A stretch of 64,000 bases of DNA from an uncultured Oscillospiraceae bacterium (GTDB lineage: Bacteria; Bacillota; Clostridia; Oscillospirales; Oscillospiraceae), in assembly GCA_910577915.1 (NCBI GenBank), contig CAJTOM010000001.1:1-64000 (forward strand). The letters are read 5' to 3'. The first letter of the stretch is position 1; every line of letters starts with the position of its first letter. Below are positions 49,411-57,598 of this stretch, piece after piece. The position numbers and the translations under genes were made by a program. The notes beneath the pieces were generated by a model, which saw nothing but the letters and a program-made list of their open reading frames with translations, was not told the origin of the DNA and searched no databases.

Positions 49411-50778
49411 TTACTTGATGTCGTTGTTGGTCTTGCCGCCCCGGTAGACGCACACATCCTCGTCGCCCTTCCCCTTGTAGAGCCCCACGCAGGCGGCGTA
49501 CACGGCGGCGCAGGTCACCAGATCCTGCTTCCAGGTGATCTCGTTGGGGGCGTGGGCCTGGCTCTCCGCGCCGGGGCCGAAGCCCACGCAGGGGATGCCG
49601 TAGCGGCCCTGGATGGACACGCCGTTGGTGGAGAAGGTCCACTTGTCGATGAGGGGCCGGTCCCGCAGGGCCATGGCGCCGGGGTGGCCGACGCGCTTCT
49701 CCCCGAAGAGGGCCCTGTGGGCCTCCGCCAGGGCCTGGACGTGGGGGGCGCTCTCCTTGTTGATCCAGGTGGGGAAGTAGCACTCGGTCTCGTACTTCAG
49801 GCCCGTCCAGGCGGGGCGGTCGTACATGTACATGCTGACCTTCACGTCCTGACCGTACTTCTGCACGCTGGGCAGGGCGCGGATCTCGTCCAGGCAGCTG
49901 TCCCAGGTCTCGCCGGCGGTCATGCGCCGGTCGATGGACACCGCGCAGCTGTCCGCCACGGCGCAGCGGCTGGGGGAGGTATAGAAGATCTGGCTCACCG
50001 TGCAGGTGCCCCGGCCCAGGAAGCGGGCGTCCTCGTAGTGCTCCGGGTTGAACTGGGGGTTGAGCATCTTCACCAGGCCCTTGATCTCGGTGGTCTCGGC
50101 GTCGTCATTCTCGTTGAGGGCGCGGATCTCCTGGACGATGTCCGCCATCTTGTAAATGGCGTTGTCCCCCCGCTCGGGGGCGCTGCCGTGGCAGGAGACG
50201 CCCTTCACGTCCACCCGGATCTCCATGCGGCCCCGGTGGCCCCGGTAGATGCCGCCGTCGGTGGGCTCGGTGGACACCACGAACTCCGGGGTGATGCCGT
50301 CCTCGTTGTGGATGTACTGCCAGCACAGGCCGTCGCAGTCCTCCTCCTGGACCGTGGCGGTGACCAGAATTTTGTACCCCTCGGGGATGAGGCCCAGATC
50401 CTTCATAATCTTCGCCCCGTACACGGCGGACACCACGCCTCCCTCCTGGTCGGAGCCGCCCCGGCCGTAGATCACGTCCTCGGTCTCGTAGCCCTTGTAG
50501 GGGTCCTGCTCCCAGTTGTCGATGTTGCCGATGCCCACGGTGTCGATGTGGCCGTCGAAGGCGATGATCTTCTCACCGTCGCCCATCCAGCCCAGGGCGT
50601 TGCCCTCGGGATCGATCTCCGCCCGGTCAAAGCCCAGGCGCTCCATCTCCAGAATGGTCCGCTTGATGACGCCCTCCTCCTCGCAGCTCTCGCTGGGGAT
50701 GGCAATGAGATCCCGCAGGAATTTGGTCATGTCCGCCTCATAGCCCTGGGCGGCCTTTTTGATCGCCTCAAAATCCAT
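49411..50778 (-). CDS. ygeY: YgeY-type M20 family hydrolase
   Basis: A 455-aa metal-dependent hydrolase of the M20 (ArgE/DapE) family. It shows the metal ligand motif [22 protein letters not shown] and [10 protein letters not shown] with the catalytic Glu. YgeY enzymes belong to a selenium-linked cluster in other bacteria, but here no xanthine dehydrogenase-like or selenium gene is adjacent. ATG 50778 follows CGGAGGG. It is the first gene of the minus-strand operon with its own promoter at 50849 and probably opens a carbamoyl-containing amino acid. Confidence 0.9.
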   Translation of the reverse strand: MDFEAIKKAAQGYEADMTKFLRDLIAIPSESCEEEGVIKRTILEMERLGFDRAEIDPEGNALGWMGDGEKIIAFDGHIDTVGIGNIDNWEQDPYKGYETEDVIYGRGGSDQEGGVVSAVYGAKIMKDLGLIPEGYKILVTATVQEEDCDGLCWQYIHNEDGITPEFVVSTEPTDGGIYRGHRGRMEIRVDVKGVSCHGSAPERGDNAIYKMADIVQEIRALNENDDAETTEIKGLVKMLNPQFNPEHYEDARFLGRGTCTVSQIFYTSPSRCAVADSCAVSIDRRMTAGETWDSCLDEIRALPSVQKYGQDVKVSMYMYDRPAWTGLKYETECYFPTWINKESAPHVQALAEAHRALFGEKRVGHPGAMALRDRPLIDKWTFSTNGVSIQGRYGIPCVGFGPGAESQAHAPNEITWKQDLVTCAAVYAACVGLYKGKGDEDVCVYRGGKTNNDIK

Positions 50779-50848
50779 GGTGTGACCCTCCGTCGTCAAT
50801 TGATTTCTATTCCTTTTCCGGCGCGCGCCGCGCCCGTGTTCTGCCTCT

Positions 50849-50876
50849 ATCATATCATAGAAAACGCCGTTGTCAA
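50849..50876 (-). promoter_or_regulatory. Promoter of the ygeY-ygeW-arcC operon
   Basis: TTGACA (complement of 50871-50876), 16 bp, TATGAT (complement of 50849-50854). A second TATGAT lies five bases upstream of it, so the -10 region is duplicated. Confidence 0.82.
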
Positions 50877-50893
50877 ACAAAATTTTAGAAAAG

Positions 50894-50909
50894 CTAAAAA
50901 TTTTTTTGA
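50894..50909. promoter_or_regulatory. 16-base element shared with 54723-54738
   Basis: The sequence CTAAAAATTTTTTTGA occurs here, before the GntR-type regulator and ygeY promoters, and again identically at 54723-54738 before the DauR-like regulator. In a GC-rich genome such an identical AT tract upstream of two regulators of neighbouring pathways suggests a shared site or UP-element. Confidence 0.45.
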
Positions 50910-51062
50910 TACCGGCAGAGAGCGGGCTGCCGGCGGGAATGCAGGCGCGATATATCGGGCGGAAACAGTTGCGCATTGCGGCAAGTTACGGTATACTGGT
51001 GGTTGCGCGCGCGATGCCCGCCGGGACCGGCGGGCGCGGCGGCGAGAAGGAGGAACAAGCCC

Positions 51063-51773
51063 ATGCCGATTCCAGAAAAAGGGAACGACCTGTGCAGGCT
51101 GTCCGCGAAGGACATCATATACCGGACCGTATGCGAGTGGATCATCACTGGGGTGCTGCGGCCGGGGGAGAAGATTCTGGACTCCGAGCTGGCCAAGCAC
51201 TTCAGCGTGAGCCGGACCCCGGTCCGGGAGGCGCTCCAGGTGCTGGAGAGCCAGAAGCTGATCTGCGTGAGGCCGGGCCGGGCCACCGTGGTGGCGGAGC
51301 TGGATGTGGACGACATTGAGAAGTGTTACCGCCCCCTGGCGGCGATCCAGGGCCTGGCCGCCGAGCTGGCCTGCGGCCGGCTGACGGAGGAGGCGCTGGC
51401 GGCGCTGGAGGAGGCCCACGCCGGCTTTGCCGCCGCCTGCGGCGCGGACAGCGCCGGGGAGGTGATCGCCTGGGACAACCGGTTCCACGAGATCATCGTC
51501 CGCGCCTCCGGAAACGAATATGTGGAGGATTTCTCCCACCTGATGATCCTGCACATCCAGCGGATCAAATACCACTATTTTCACAACGACCGGATGCGGA
51601 AGGCGTCGGACTCCGAGCACCGCGAGATTCTGCAGGCGATGAAGGCCAGGGACGGCGCTCTGGCGGGGCAGCTCGTCCGCAGTCACTGGCTGCGGGTCAT
51701 GGAGGACAGCCTCCAGGGCACCATGGCCCGGCTGCGGGCCGCCGGCGCGGCGGACAGCGCCCCGGCGGAATAA
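51063..51773 (+). CDS. GntR family regulator, FadR subfamily (FCD domain)
   Basis: A 236-aa regulator with a GntR winged helix (residues about 15-80: GEKILDSELAKHFSVSRTPV then REALQVLES) and an all-helical FCD ligand domain with the metal/ligand residues in DNRFHEIIV and the later SEHREILQAM pattern. ATG 51063 follows GAGAAGGAGGAAC. It is transcribed away from ygeY-ygeW-arcC, from the shared intergenic region, so that operon is the likely target. The ligand is probably an amino-acid-like or ureido acid. Confidence 0.9.
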   Translation: MPIPEKGNDLCRLSAKDIIYRTVCEWIITGVLRPGEKILDSELAKHFSVSRTPVREALQVLESQKLICVRPGRATVVAELDVDDIEKCYRPLAAIQGLAAELACGRLTEEALAALEEAHAGFAAACGADSAGEVIAWDNRFHEIIVRASGNEYVEDFSHLMILHIQRIKYHYFHNDRMRKASDSEHREILQAMKARDGALAGQLVRSHWLRVMEDSLQGTMARLRAAGAADSAPAE

Positions 51774-51789
51774 TCCGTCAAAATAGAAA

Positions 51790-51823
51790 GAGAGGCGGCC
51801 CAGTTCCTGGGCCGCCTCTTCAC
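51790..51823 (+). terminator. Terminator of the GntR-type gene
   Basis: Stem GAGGCGGCCCAG with CTGGGCCGCCTC and a 3-nt loop, followed by TTCACAT. Confidence 0.8.
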
Positions 51824-51940
51824 ATATGTACCAAAAAACCGTGGAGAGCGCTGTCTATTCTTGACAAAGTTTTGCACTTTTCCGAGGATGAACTTGACTT
51901 TTCCGACAATGTCCTGTATAAGTAGATTAAGCAATATATT

Positions 51941-51956
51941 GCATATTGCATATAAT
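51941..51956 (+). promoter_or_regulatory. -10 region and GCATATTGCA element of the M20 operon
   Basis: TATAAT at 51951-51956 is preceded directly by the palindrome-like GCATATTGCA (51941-51950); a second ATTGCATATTGCAT overlap lies around it. The -35 region is weak. The same GCATATTGCA is at 57307-57316 before the ribbon-helix-helix gene, which suggests that small regulator binds here too. Confidence 0.5.
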
Positions 51957-51984
51957 ATATTTTTACAGAAAGGTGGTAGAACAC

Positions 51985-53160
51985 GTGACCAGAGACGAGC
52001 GGCTTATTGCGTTTTGCCAGGAGGCGATCCGCATCCCCAGCCCCTCCGGCCAGGAGAAGGGCGTGGCGGAGCTGATGAAGCGGAAAATGGAGGAGTACGG
52101 CTTCGACGAGGTGATCATCGACCGCTTTGGCAGCGTGCTGGGGAAAATCCACGGCAAACGCCCCGGCAGGACCGTCCTTATGGACGGGCACATCGACAAT
52201 GTGGACGTGATCGACGCCCCCCAGTGGAAGCACGACCCCTTCGGCGGCGAAATCGACGGGGGGCGCATCTACGGCCGGGGCGCATCCGACATGAAGGGCA
52301 GCGTAACGGCCATGATCTCCGCCGCCGCCTACCTGGCGGAGGATACGGACCGGGACTTCGCCGGCACCGTCTGCGTGTCCTGCACCGTCCACGAGGAGTG
52401 CTTCGAGGGGGTCTCCTCCCGGGAGATCAGCCGCCTGGCCAGGCCGGACTTTGTCATCATCGGCGAGGCCACCTCCACCACGGTGAAGATCGGCCAGCGG
52501 GGCCGGGCGGAGGTGGTGGTGGAGACCGGCGGGGTCAGCTGCCACTCCTCCAACCCGGAGAAGGGTGTGAACGCGGTCTACCACATGATGGCGGTCATCG
52601 AGGAGATCCGGAAAATCGTCCCCAACGAACATCCCCTGCTGGGGAAGGGGATTCTGGAGCTGACAGACATCAAGTCCTCCCCCTACCCCGGGGCCTCCGT
52701 GGTGCCCTCCCTGTGCCGGGCCACCTTTGACCGCCGCACCCTGGCGGGGGAGGACGAGGCCGTCATCTTGGGCCAGGTGGAGCAGGCCATCGCCAGGGCC
52801 AGGGAGCGGATTCCCGGCCTGGAGGCCCGCGCCTTCCTGGCCGAGGGCCGGGAGGCCTGCTGGACCGGGGAGACCATCTCCGCCAAGCGCTATTTCCCCG
52901 CCTGGGTGGTGGAGGAGGACAGCGAGCTGGTGCAGAAGGCCCTGGCCGGCCTGCGGGAGGCGGGCATCGAGGCCCCCATCTCCCACTTCGCCTTCTGCAC
53001 CAACGGCAGCCACTTCTGCGGCGAGGCGGGCATCCCCGCCATCGGCTACGGCCCCTCCCTGGAGTCCCTGGCCCACGTGCGGGACGAGTACATTGAAATT
53101 GAGCAGCTGACAAAGGCCTGCCGGGGCTTCGAGAGCATCCTGCGCCAGCTGACCCGCTGA
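51985..53160 (+). CDS. M20 family metallohydrolase (YgeY-like paralogue)
   Basis: A 391-aa hydrolase with MDGHIDNVDVIDAPQWKHDP, YGRGASDMKGSV and TVHEECFEGVS, the same active-site set as YgeY but 64 residues shorter. GTG 51985 follows GAAAGGTGG. The AGCS symporter gene follows by 54 bases in the same direction, so the enzyme probably hydrolyses an N-acyl or N-carbamoyl amino acid and the symporter handles the amino acid. Confidence 0.85.
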   Translation: MTRDERLIAFCQEAIRIPSPSGQEKGVAELMKRKMEEYGFDEVIIDRFGSVLGKIHGKRPGRTVLMDGHIDNVDVIDAPQWKHDPFGGEIDGGRIYGRGASDMKGSVTAMISAAAYLAEDTDRDFAGTVCVSCTVHEECFEGVSSREISRLARPDFVIIGEATSTTVKIGQRGRAEVVVETGGVSCHSSNPEKGVNAVYHMMAVIEEIRKIVPNEHPLLGKGILELTDIKSSPYPGASVVPSLCRATFDRRTLAGEDEAVILGQVEQAIARARERIPGLEARAFLAEGREACWTGETISAKRYFPAWVVEEDSELVQKALAGLREAGIEAPISHFAFCTNGSHFCGEAGIPAIGYGPSLESLAHVRDEYIEIEQLTKACRGFESILRQLTR

Positions 53161-53214
53161 CTGCGGGGACAGCCGTTCCCCCCGGCATACAGAACGAAAT
53201 AGGAGGAAAGAAAA

Positions 53215-54633
53215 GTGGAGAATATTCTGAACGCGATTTCCAGCGCCCTCTGGGGCGCCCCCGTCCTGATCCTGCTGGCGGCGGTGGGCATCCTGTTCGG
53301 CGTGCGCACCCGCTTCTTCCAGTTCCGCAAATTCGGCCACATTATGAAAAACACCGCCGGCCAGATGTTCAAGAAGGGCGGCGGGGCCATCGGCGACGAG
53401 GGCACCCTGACCCCCCTGCAGGCCGTCTCCTCCGCCCTGGCGGGCTGCGTCGGCACGGGCAACATCGCCGGCGTGGCCACGGCCATGGTGGTGGGCGGCC
53501 CCGGCGCGGTGTTCTGGATGTGGGTCATCGCCCTGTTCGGCATGCTGACCAAGTGCGTGGAGGTCACCCTGGGCCAGTACTACCGCATCAAGGGCGAGGA
53601 CGGGGTCTACTATGGCGGCCCCATGTACTACATCGAGCGGGGCATGGGGAAGAAGTGGAAGCCTCTGGCGGTCCTGTTCGCCGTCACCATCATCCTGGGC
53701 GGCCTGGGCACCGCGGCCTTCGCCCAGCCCTACACCATGTCCACCGCCGTGCAGAATCTGTTCGGCGTTCCCACCTGGGTGACCACCGTGGTCGCCACGG
53801 CCATCTGCGCCGTGGTCCTCATCGGCGGCGTGAAGAGCATCGGCAAGTTCTGCGAGAAGGTCACCCCCCTCATGTGCGCCATCTACATCGCGGGCGCCCT
53901 GGGCGTGATCCTGCTGCACATCCAGAACGTCCCCGGCGCGCTGGGAGCCATCTTCAAGTACGCCTTCACCCCCATGTCCGCCGTGGGCGGCCTGACGGGC
54001 TCCACCCTGGCTCTGGCTCTGCGGCAGGGCGCGGCGCGGGGCACCTTCTCCAGCGAGGCGGGCTGCGGCTCCTCCCCCATCACCCACGCCACCGCTATCA
54101 CGGACCACCCCTTCAAGGAGGGCATGTACGGCTCCTTCGAGGTGTTCGTGGACACCCTGGTGGTCTGCACCATGACCTCCCTGGCCATCCTGTGCGCCGG
54201 GCCCGAGGTGTGGCAGTCCGGCGTCAAGGCGGAGGCCCTGACCATGAGCGCCTTCTCCAGCACCTACGGCGGCATCGGCAGCTATCTGGTGGCGGTCCCT
54301 CTGGTGCTCTTCGCCTTCTCCACTATGGTGGGCTGGGAGATCAACTATGAATCCGCCTTCTTCTACATCTTCCCCCACGGGAAGAACTCCAAGGCCATGA
54401 AGCTGGCCATCCGTGTGCTGTGGCTGATTCCGGGGTTCCTGGCCCTGGGCAAGACCCCGGATATGATCTGGACCGTGGTGGACATCGTCTCTGGCTTCTG
54501 GTGCATCCCCAACGCCATCGCCCTGCTGGCCCTCTCCGGGGTGTTCATGGCGATCTACAGCGACTATCAGAAGAAGTACATTGACAAGACCGAAAGCGTG
54601 GACAAGCCGCTGGAGTACATCGGCAGGGATTGA
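53215..54633 (+). CDS. Sodium:alanine/glycine symporter (AGCS family)
   Basis: A 472-aa Na+-coupled transporter for alanine, glycine or related amino acids. The family signature is present: TPLQAVSSALAGCVGTGNIA near residues 65-85, GGPGAVFWMWVIALFGM and the later QGAARGTFSSEAGCGSSPIT. GTG 53215 follows AGGAGGAAAGAAAA. An imperfect GC-rich stem follows the gene (about 54632-54695), with no clear T-run. Confidence 0.92.
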   Translation: MENILNAISSALWGAPVLILLAAVGILFGVRTRFFQFRKFGHIMKNTAGQMFKKGGGAIGDEGTLTPLQAVSSALAGCVGTGNIAGVATAMVVGGPGAVFWMWVIALFGMLTKCVEVTLGQYYRIKGEDGVYYGGPMYYIERGMGKKWKPLAVLFAVTIILGGLGTAAFAQPYTMSTAVQNLFGVPTWVTTVVATAICAVVLIGGVKSIGKFCEKVTPLMCAIYIAGALGVILLHIQNVPGALGAIFKYAFTPMSAVGGLTGSTLALALRQGAARGTFSSEAGCGSSPITHATAITDHPFKEGMYGSFEVFVDTLVVCTMTSLAILCAGPEVWQSGVKAEALTMSAFSSTYGGIGSYLVAVPLVLFAFSTMVGWEINYESAFFYIFPHGKNSKAMKLAIRVLWLIPGFLALGKTPDMIWTVVDIVSGFWCIPNAIALLALSGVFMAIYSDYQKKYIDKTESVDKPLEYIGRD

Positions 54634-54722
54634 CCCCCGGCAAAAGGACCGGGCGGGAGCCGCATACCGCGGGTTCCGCCTGGTTTCGCCGGGGAGAGCG
54701 ATCTAAAAATATTTCTTCCGGC

Positions 54723-54774
54723 CTAAAAATTTTTTTGAAAAAGGGTTGCAATCTGCTCCCAATACTGCTATGAT
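54723..54774 (+). promoter_or_regulatory. Promoter of the DauR-like regulator/PLP enzyme operon
   Basis: TTGCAA (54746-54751), a 17-bp spacer and TATGAT (54769-54774). Upstream (54723-54738) is the 16-base CTAAAAATTTTTTTGA element also found at 50894-50909. Confidence 0.78.
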
Positions 54775-54810
54775 ACAAGCAAAAGCGGGCATTGGGGAGG
54801 TGATAGCGGA

Positions 54811-55473
54811 TTGGACAGCCAGCGCATGCAGATGCTCAAGCAGATCGCGTCCGCCCTGGCGGCGCAGTTCGGGTCCGGCTGCGAGGTGGTCATCCACGAC
54901 TTTGACGAGCACCGCTCCGAGCCCTCCATCGTCCACATTGAGAACGGCCACGTCACCGGCCGGCAGGTGGGCGACGGCCCCTCCAAAATTGTTGTGGAGC
55001 AGATGCTCACCGGCGAGCGGGACCCGGCGGATCACCTGGCCTACCTCACCCGCACCCCCGATGGCAAGATCCTCAAGTCGTCCACCATCTACATCCGGGA
55101 CGCCGGGGAGAAGGTCACCGCCATCCTCTCCATCAACTTCGACATCTCCGCCCTTTTAATGGTGGAGGGGGCCATCGGCTCCCTCGTCCGCACCGAGGAG
55201 CCCAGCGGCACGCCGGCGGAGCGGATCACCGTGCTGAACGTCAACGACCTGCTCGACGACCTCATTGAGCAGAGCGTGGCCCTGGTGGGCAAGCCGGTGG
55301 CCCTGATGAACAAGGACGACAAAGTCCGGGCCATCCAGTTCCTCAGCCGGCACGGGGCCTTCCTGGTTACCAAGAGCGGGGATAAGGTGGCCAAACACTT
55401 CGGCATTTCCAAGTACACACTCTACTCTTATATTGACCTGAAACAGGAGGAAAAGCGCCATGAGCAAGATTGA
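54811..55473 (+). CDS. YheO/DauR-like transcriptional regulator
   Basis: A 220-aa regulator with a YheO-type PAS-like domain (about 10-115, FGSGCEVVIHDFDEH and GRQVGDGPSK, SSTIYIRDAGEKV) and a C-terminal helix-turn-helix (about 180-215, GDKVAKHFGISKYTLYSYI). The start is TTG 54811 with GGGGAGGTGA nine bases before it. DauR-like proteins in other bacteria control D-amino-acid or aspartate-type catabolism. It overlaps the PLP enzyme gene by 14 bases and surely regulates it. Confidence 0.88.
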   Translation: MDSQRMQMLKQIASALAAQFGSGCEVVIHDFDEHRSEPSIVHIENGHVTGRQVGDGPSKIVVEQMLTGERDPADHLAYLTRTPDGKILKSSTIYIRDAGEKVTAILSINFDISALLMVEGAIGSLVRTEEPSGTPAERITVLNVNDLLDDLIEQSVALVGKPVALMNKDDKVRAIQFLSRHGAFLVTKSGDKVAKHFGISKYTLYSYIDLKQEEKRHEQD

Positions 55474-56941
55474 TCTGACCATCCAGCCGGAGGGCCTGCG
55501 GCACAACATCGAGAAGGCCCGCGAGAACAGCATCATCATCCCCACCATCGCCCAGATGCAGAGGCCGGAGACCATCCCGGAGAAGATTCAGGCGAAGCTC
55601 AAAAGCGTGGGGCTGTGGGACGTGAACCCCCTGAATCTGTTCCGCATCACCTGGAAGAACGAGGCCAAGGAGAGCGGCGGCCTGTTCCAGGCGGCGCCCA
55701 ACTACGTGGAGATCCCCTCCCGCCTGTCGGGCGTGCCCTGCCGGATCATTGCCATGGCGGGGAAGTGGTTCCCCACGGGCTGCCACAAGGTGGGGGCCTC
55801 CTTCGGGTGCCTGGCCCCCCGGCTGGTCACCGGGCAGTTTGACGCCACCTACCACCACGCGGTGTGGCCCTCCACGGGGAACTACTGCCGGGGCGGCGCG
55901 TTCAACAGCAAGCTGCTGGCCTGCGACAGCGTGGCCATTCTGCCGGCGGAGATGAGCAAGGAGCGCTTCGACTGGCTCAGCCAGATCGCCGGCCAGGTCA
56001 TCGCCACCCCTGGCTGCGAGTCCAACGTGAAGGAGATCTTCGACAAGACCTGGGAGCTGCGCCAGGACCCCAGCATGATGATCTTCAACCAGTTTGAGGA
56101 GATGGGCAACCCCCTGTGGCACTACAACGTCACCGGCGCCGCCCTCAAGGACCTGTTCGAGGCGGTGAAGCGGCCCGGCGACCGGCTGGCGGGCGCGTGC
56201 TTCACCAGCGGCTCCGCCGGCACCATGAGCGCCGGGGACTACCTGAAGGAGCACTATCCCCAGATGAAGCTGGCGGTGGGTGAGGCCCTGCAGTGCCCCA
56301 CCATCCTGGACAACGGCTTCGGCGGCCACCGGATCGAGGGCATCGGCGACAAGCACATCCCCTGGATCCACAACGTAAAGAACACGGACATGGCCATCGC
56401 CATCGACGACGAGGACAGCCAGCGGCTGCTGCGCCTGTTCAACACCCCCGAGGGGACCAAGTACCTCAAAGAGGAGCTGGGCCTGGAGGATGAACTCATC
56501 GAGAAGCTGAGCTGGCTGGGCATTTCCGGCATCGCCAACGTGCTGTGCTGCATCAAGATGGCCAAGTACTACGAGCTGACGGAGCGGGACGTGGTGACCA
56601 CCGTGCTCACCGACTCCGCCGCCATGTACCAGAGCCGGATTGCGGAGCTGGACGAGATGCACGGGGCCTACAACGCCGCCGGGGCGGCCATCGACCACCA
56701 CCTGCACATGCTGGGTCTGAAGACCGACAGCCTGCTGGAGCTGACGTACGCCGACCGCAAGCGGGTGCACAACCTGAAGTACTACACCTGGGTGGAGCAG
56801 CAGGCCAGGGACGTGAAGGACCTCAACGCCCTGTGGTACGACACCGAGGGCACCTGGGACGCCGTCCACGCCCAGGCCAAGGAGCTCGACGAGCTCATCA
56901 ATGCGTTCAACGAGGCCACAGGCCTGCTCAAGGAGCTCTGA
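55460..56941 (+). CDS. PLP-dependent enzyme of the tryptophan synthase beta superfamily
   Basis: A 493-aa fold-type II PLP enzyme. The likely Schiff-base Lys is K110 in FPTGCHKVGASFGCLAP; the substrate loop is VWPSTGNYCRGGAFNSK and the phosphate-binding Gly run is FTSGSAGTMSAGDYL. I do not recognise the exact reaction; candidates are ammonia-lyase, racemase or beta-elimination of an amino acid (2,3-diaminopropionate ammonia-lyase from ygeX is shorter and different). ATG 55460 follows ACAGGAGGAAAAG and overlaps the regulator gene. The gene ends in a strong terminator. Confidence 0.83.
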   Translation: MSKIDLTIQPEGLRHNIEKARENSIIIPTIAQMQRPETIPEKIQAKLKSVGLWDVNPLNLFRITWKNEAKESGGLFQAAPNYVEIPSRLSGVPCRIIAMAGKWFPTGCHKVGASFGCLAPRLVTGQFDATYHHAVWPSTGNYCRGGAFNSKLLACDSVAILPAEMSKERFDWLSQIAGQVIATPGCESNVKEIFDKTWELRQDPSMMIFNQFEEMGNPLWHYNVTGAALKDLFEAVKRPGDRLAGACFTSGSAGTMSAGDYLKEHYPQMKLAVGEALQCPTILDNGFGGHRIEGIGDKHIPWIHNVKNTDMAIAIDDEDSQRLLRLFNTPEGTKYLKEELGLEDELIEKLSWLGISGIANVLCCIKMAKYYELTERDVVTTVLTDSAAMYQSRIAELDEMHGAYNAAGAAIDHHLHMLGLKTDSLLELTYADRKRVHNLKYYTWVEQQARDVKDLNALWYDTEGTWDAVHAQAKELDELINAFNEATGLLKEL

Positions 56942-56950
56942 GAGAACGCG

Positions 56951-56985
56951 GAAAAGGGCGGGGCCAGCGGCCCCACCCTTTTTAT
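56951..56985 (+). terminator. Terminator after the PLP enzyme gene
   Basis: Stem AAAAGGGCGGGGCC with GGCCCCACCCTTTT and an AGC loop, ending in TTTTTA. Confidence 0.92.
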
Positions 56986-57015
56986 GTGACGAACGTTCTG
57001 TATATTTAAAACAAA

Positions 57016-57031
57016 TGTTTCACGTGAAACA
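57016..57031. promoter_or_regulatory. parS site (Spo0J/ParB binding)
   Basis: The 16-bp palindrome TGTTTCACGTGAAACA is a perfect match to the bacterial chromosomal parS consensus bound by ParB/Spo0J for origin segregation. It lies in an intergenic region. It suggests that this part of the chromosome is in the origin-proximal domain. Confidence 0.93.
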
Positions 57032-57045
57032 TTTTGCTCCCTGCC

Positions 57046-57210
57046 CTACGCCTCGCCCTCGTCCCCGTCCTCCAGGTATAATTCCTCGGCGTCCTGCTGG
57101 ACCTTGATGAGAATGTCATGGGCTTTTACGCAGTCGCGGGCCTGAAGCGCCTCCAGCGCGTCCGTGATGCCGTTGAACAGGCAGGTGTAATATTTTGGAA
57201 AATTGTCCAT
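57046..57210 (-). CDS. Small acidic protein, 54 aa
   Basis: ATG 57210 follows CGAAAGGAAC at a proper distance. The product starts MDNFPKYYTCLFNGITDALE and continues as one or two amphipathic helices, ending in a strongly acidic tail (EELYLEDGDEGEA). I do not recognise it. It is divergent from the small ribbon-helix-helix gene and shares its AT-rich upstream region, which argues for a real gene. Confidence 0.6.
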   Translation of the reverse strand: MDNFPKYYTCLFNGITDALEALQARDCVKAHDILIKVQQDAEELYLEDGDEGEA

Positions 57211-57306
57211 TTTATCGGTTCCTTTCGTTAATATAACGGTATATTATCATATGCCCCTGCAAAAAGCAATGCAAATCGCAGGACACATGCAAAATATACA
57301 TTGCGT

Positions 57307-57334
57307 GCATATTGCAATACTGTAGCCATATAAT
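57307..57334 (+). promoter_or_regulatory. GCATATTGCA element and -10 box of the RHH gene
   Basis: GCATATTGCA (57307-57316) repeats the element at 51941-51950, and TATAAT stands at 57329-57334. Further ATGCAA/TTGCAT copies lie at about 57268-57303. This is the likely autoregulatory operator of the small RHH regulator, between it and the divergent 54-aa ORF. Confidence 0.5.
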
Positions 57335-57353
57335 ATATATGGCGAGGTGTAAT

Positions 57354-57545
57354 ATGCGAAAGTTTAAAATTCCCCAGATGTATACGACGACCAATAAGAC
57401 CATCCGCTTTCCAGACAATGTGATTGCGGAGGTTGAAGAGGCAATTCGTGGAACAAATTGCAATTTTTCTGCCTTTGTGATTGAGGCAACGAGGGTCGCG
57501 CTGGAAAATTTAAAGGAAGAGGAACACGGTTCCCAGGAAGAATGA
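57354..57545 (+). CDS. Small ribbon-helix-helix-like regulator
   Basis: A 63-aa product, MRKFKIPQMYTTTNKTIRFP continuing to a helix DNVIAEVEEAIRG, then NCNFSAFVIEATRVALENL. This is the RHH (CopG/Arc) layout: one beta strand with alternate Thr/Lys/Arg (TNKTIRF), then two helices with the FSAFVIEA turn. ATG 57354 follows GCGAGGTG; longer in-frame starts lack RBS. Codon use is more AT-rich than that of its neighbours. It precedes the threonine synthase-like gene by 53 bases and may regulate it. Confidence 0.72.
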   Translation: MRKFKIPQMYTTTNKTIRFPDNVIAEVEEAIRGTNCNFSAFVIEATRVALENLKEEEHGSQEE

Positions 57546-57598
57546 ACGAGCGGAGACGCGCCCCATATGCCGGGGCGGCGCTCAAAAAAGGAGAAGCT

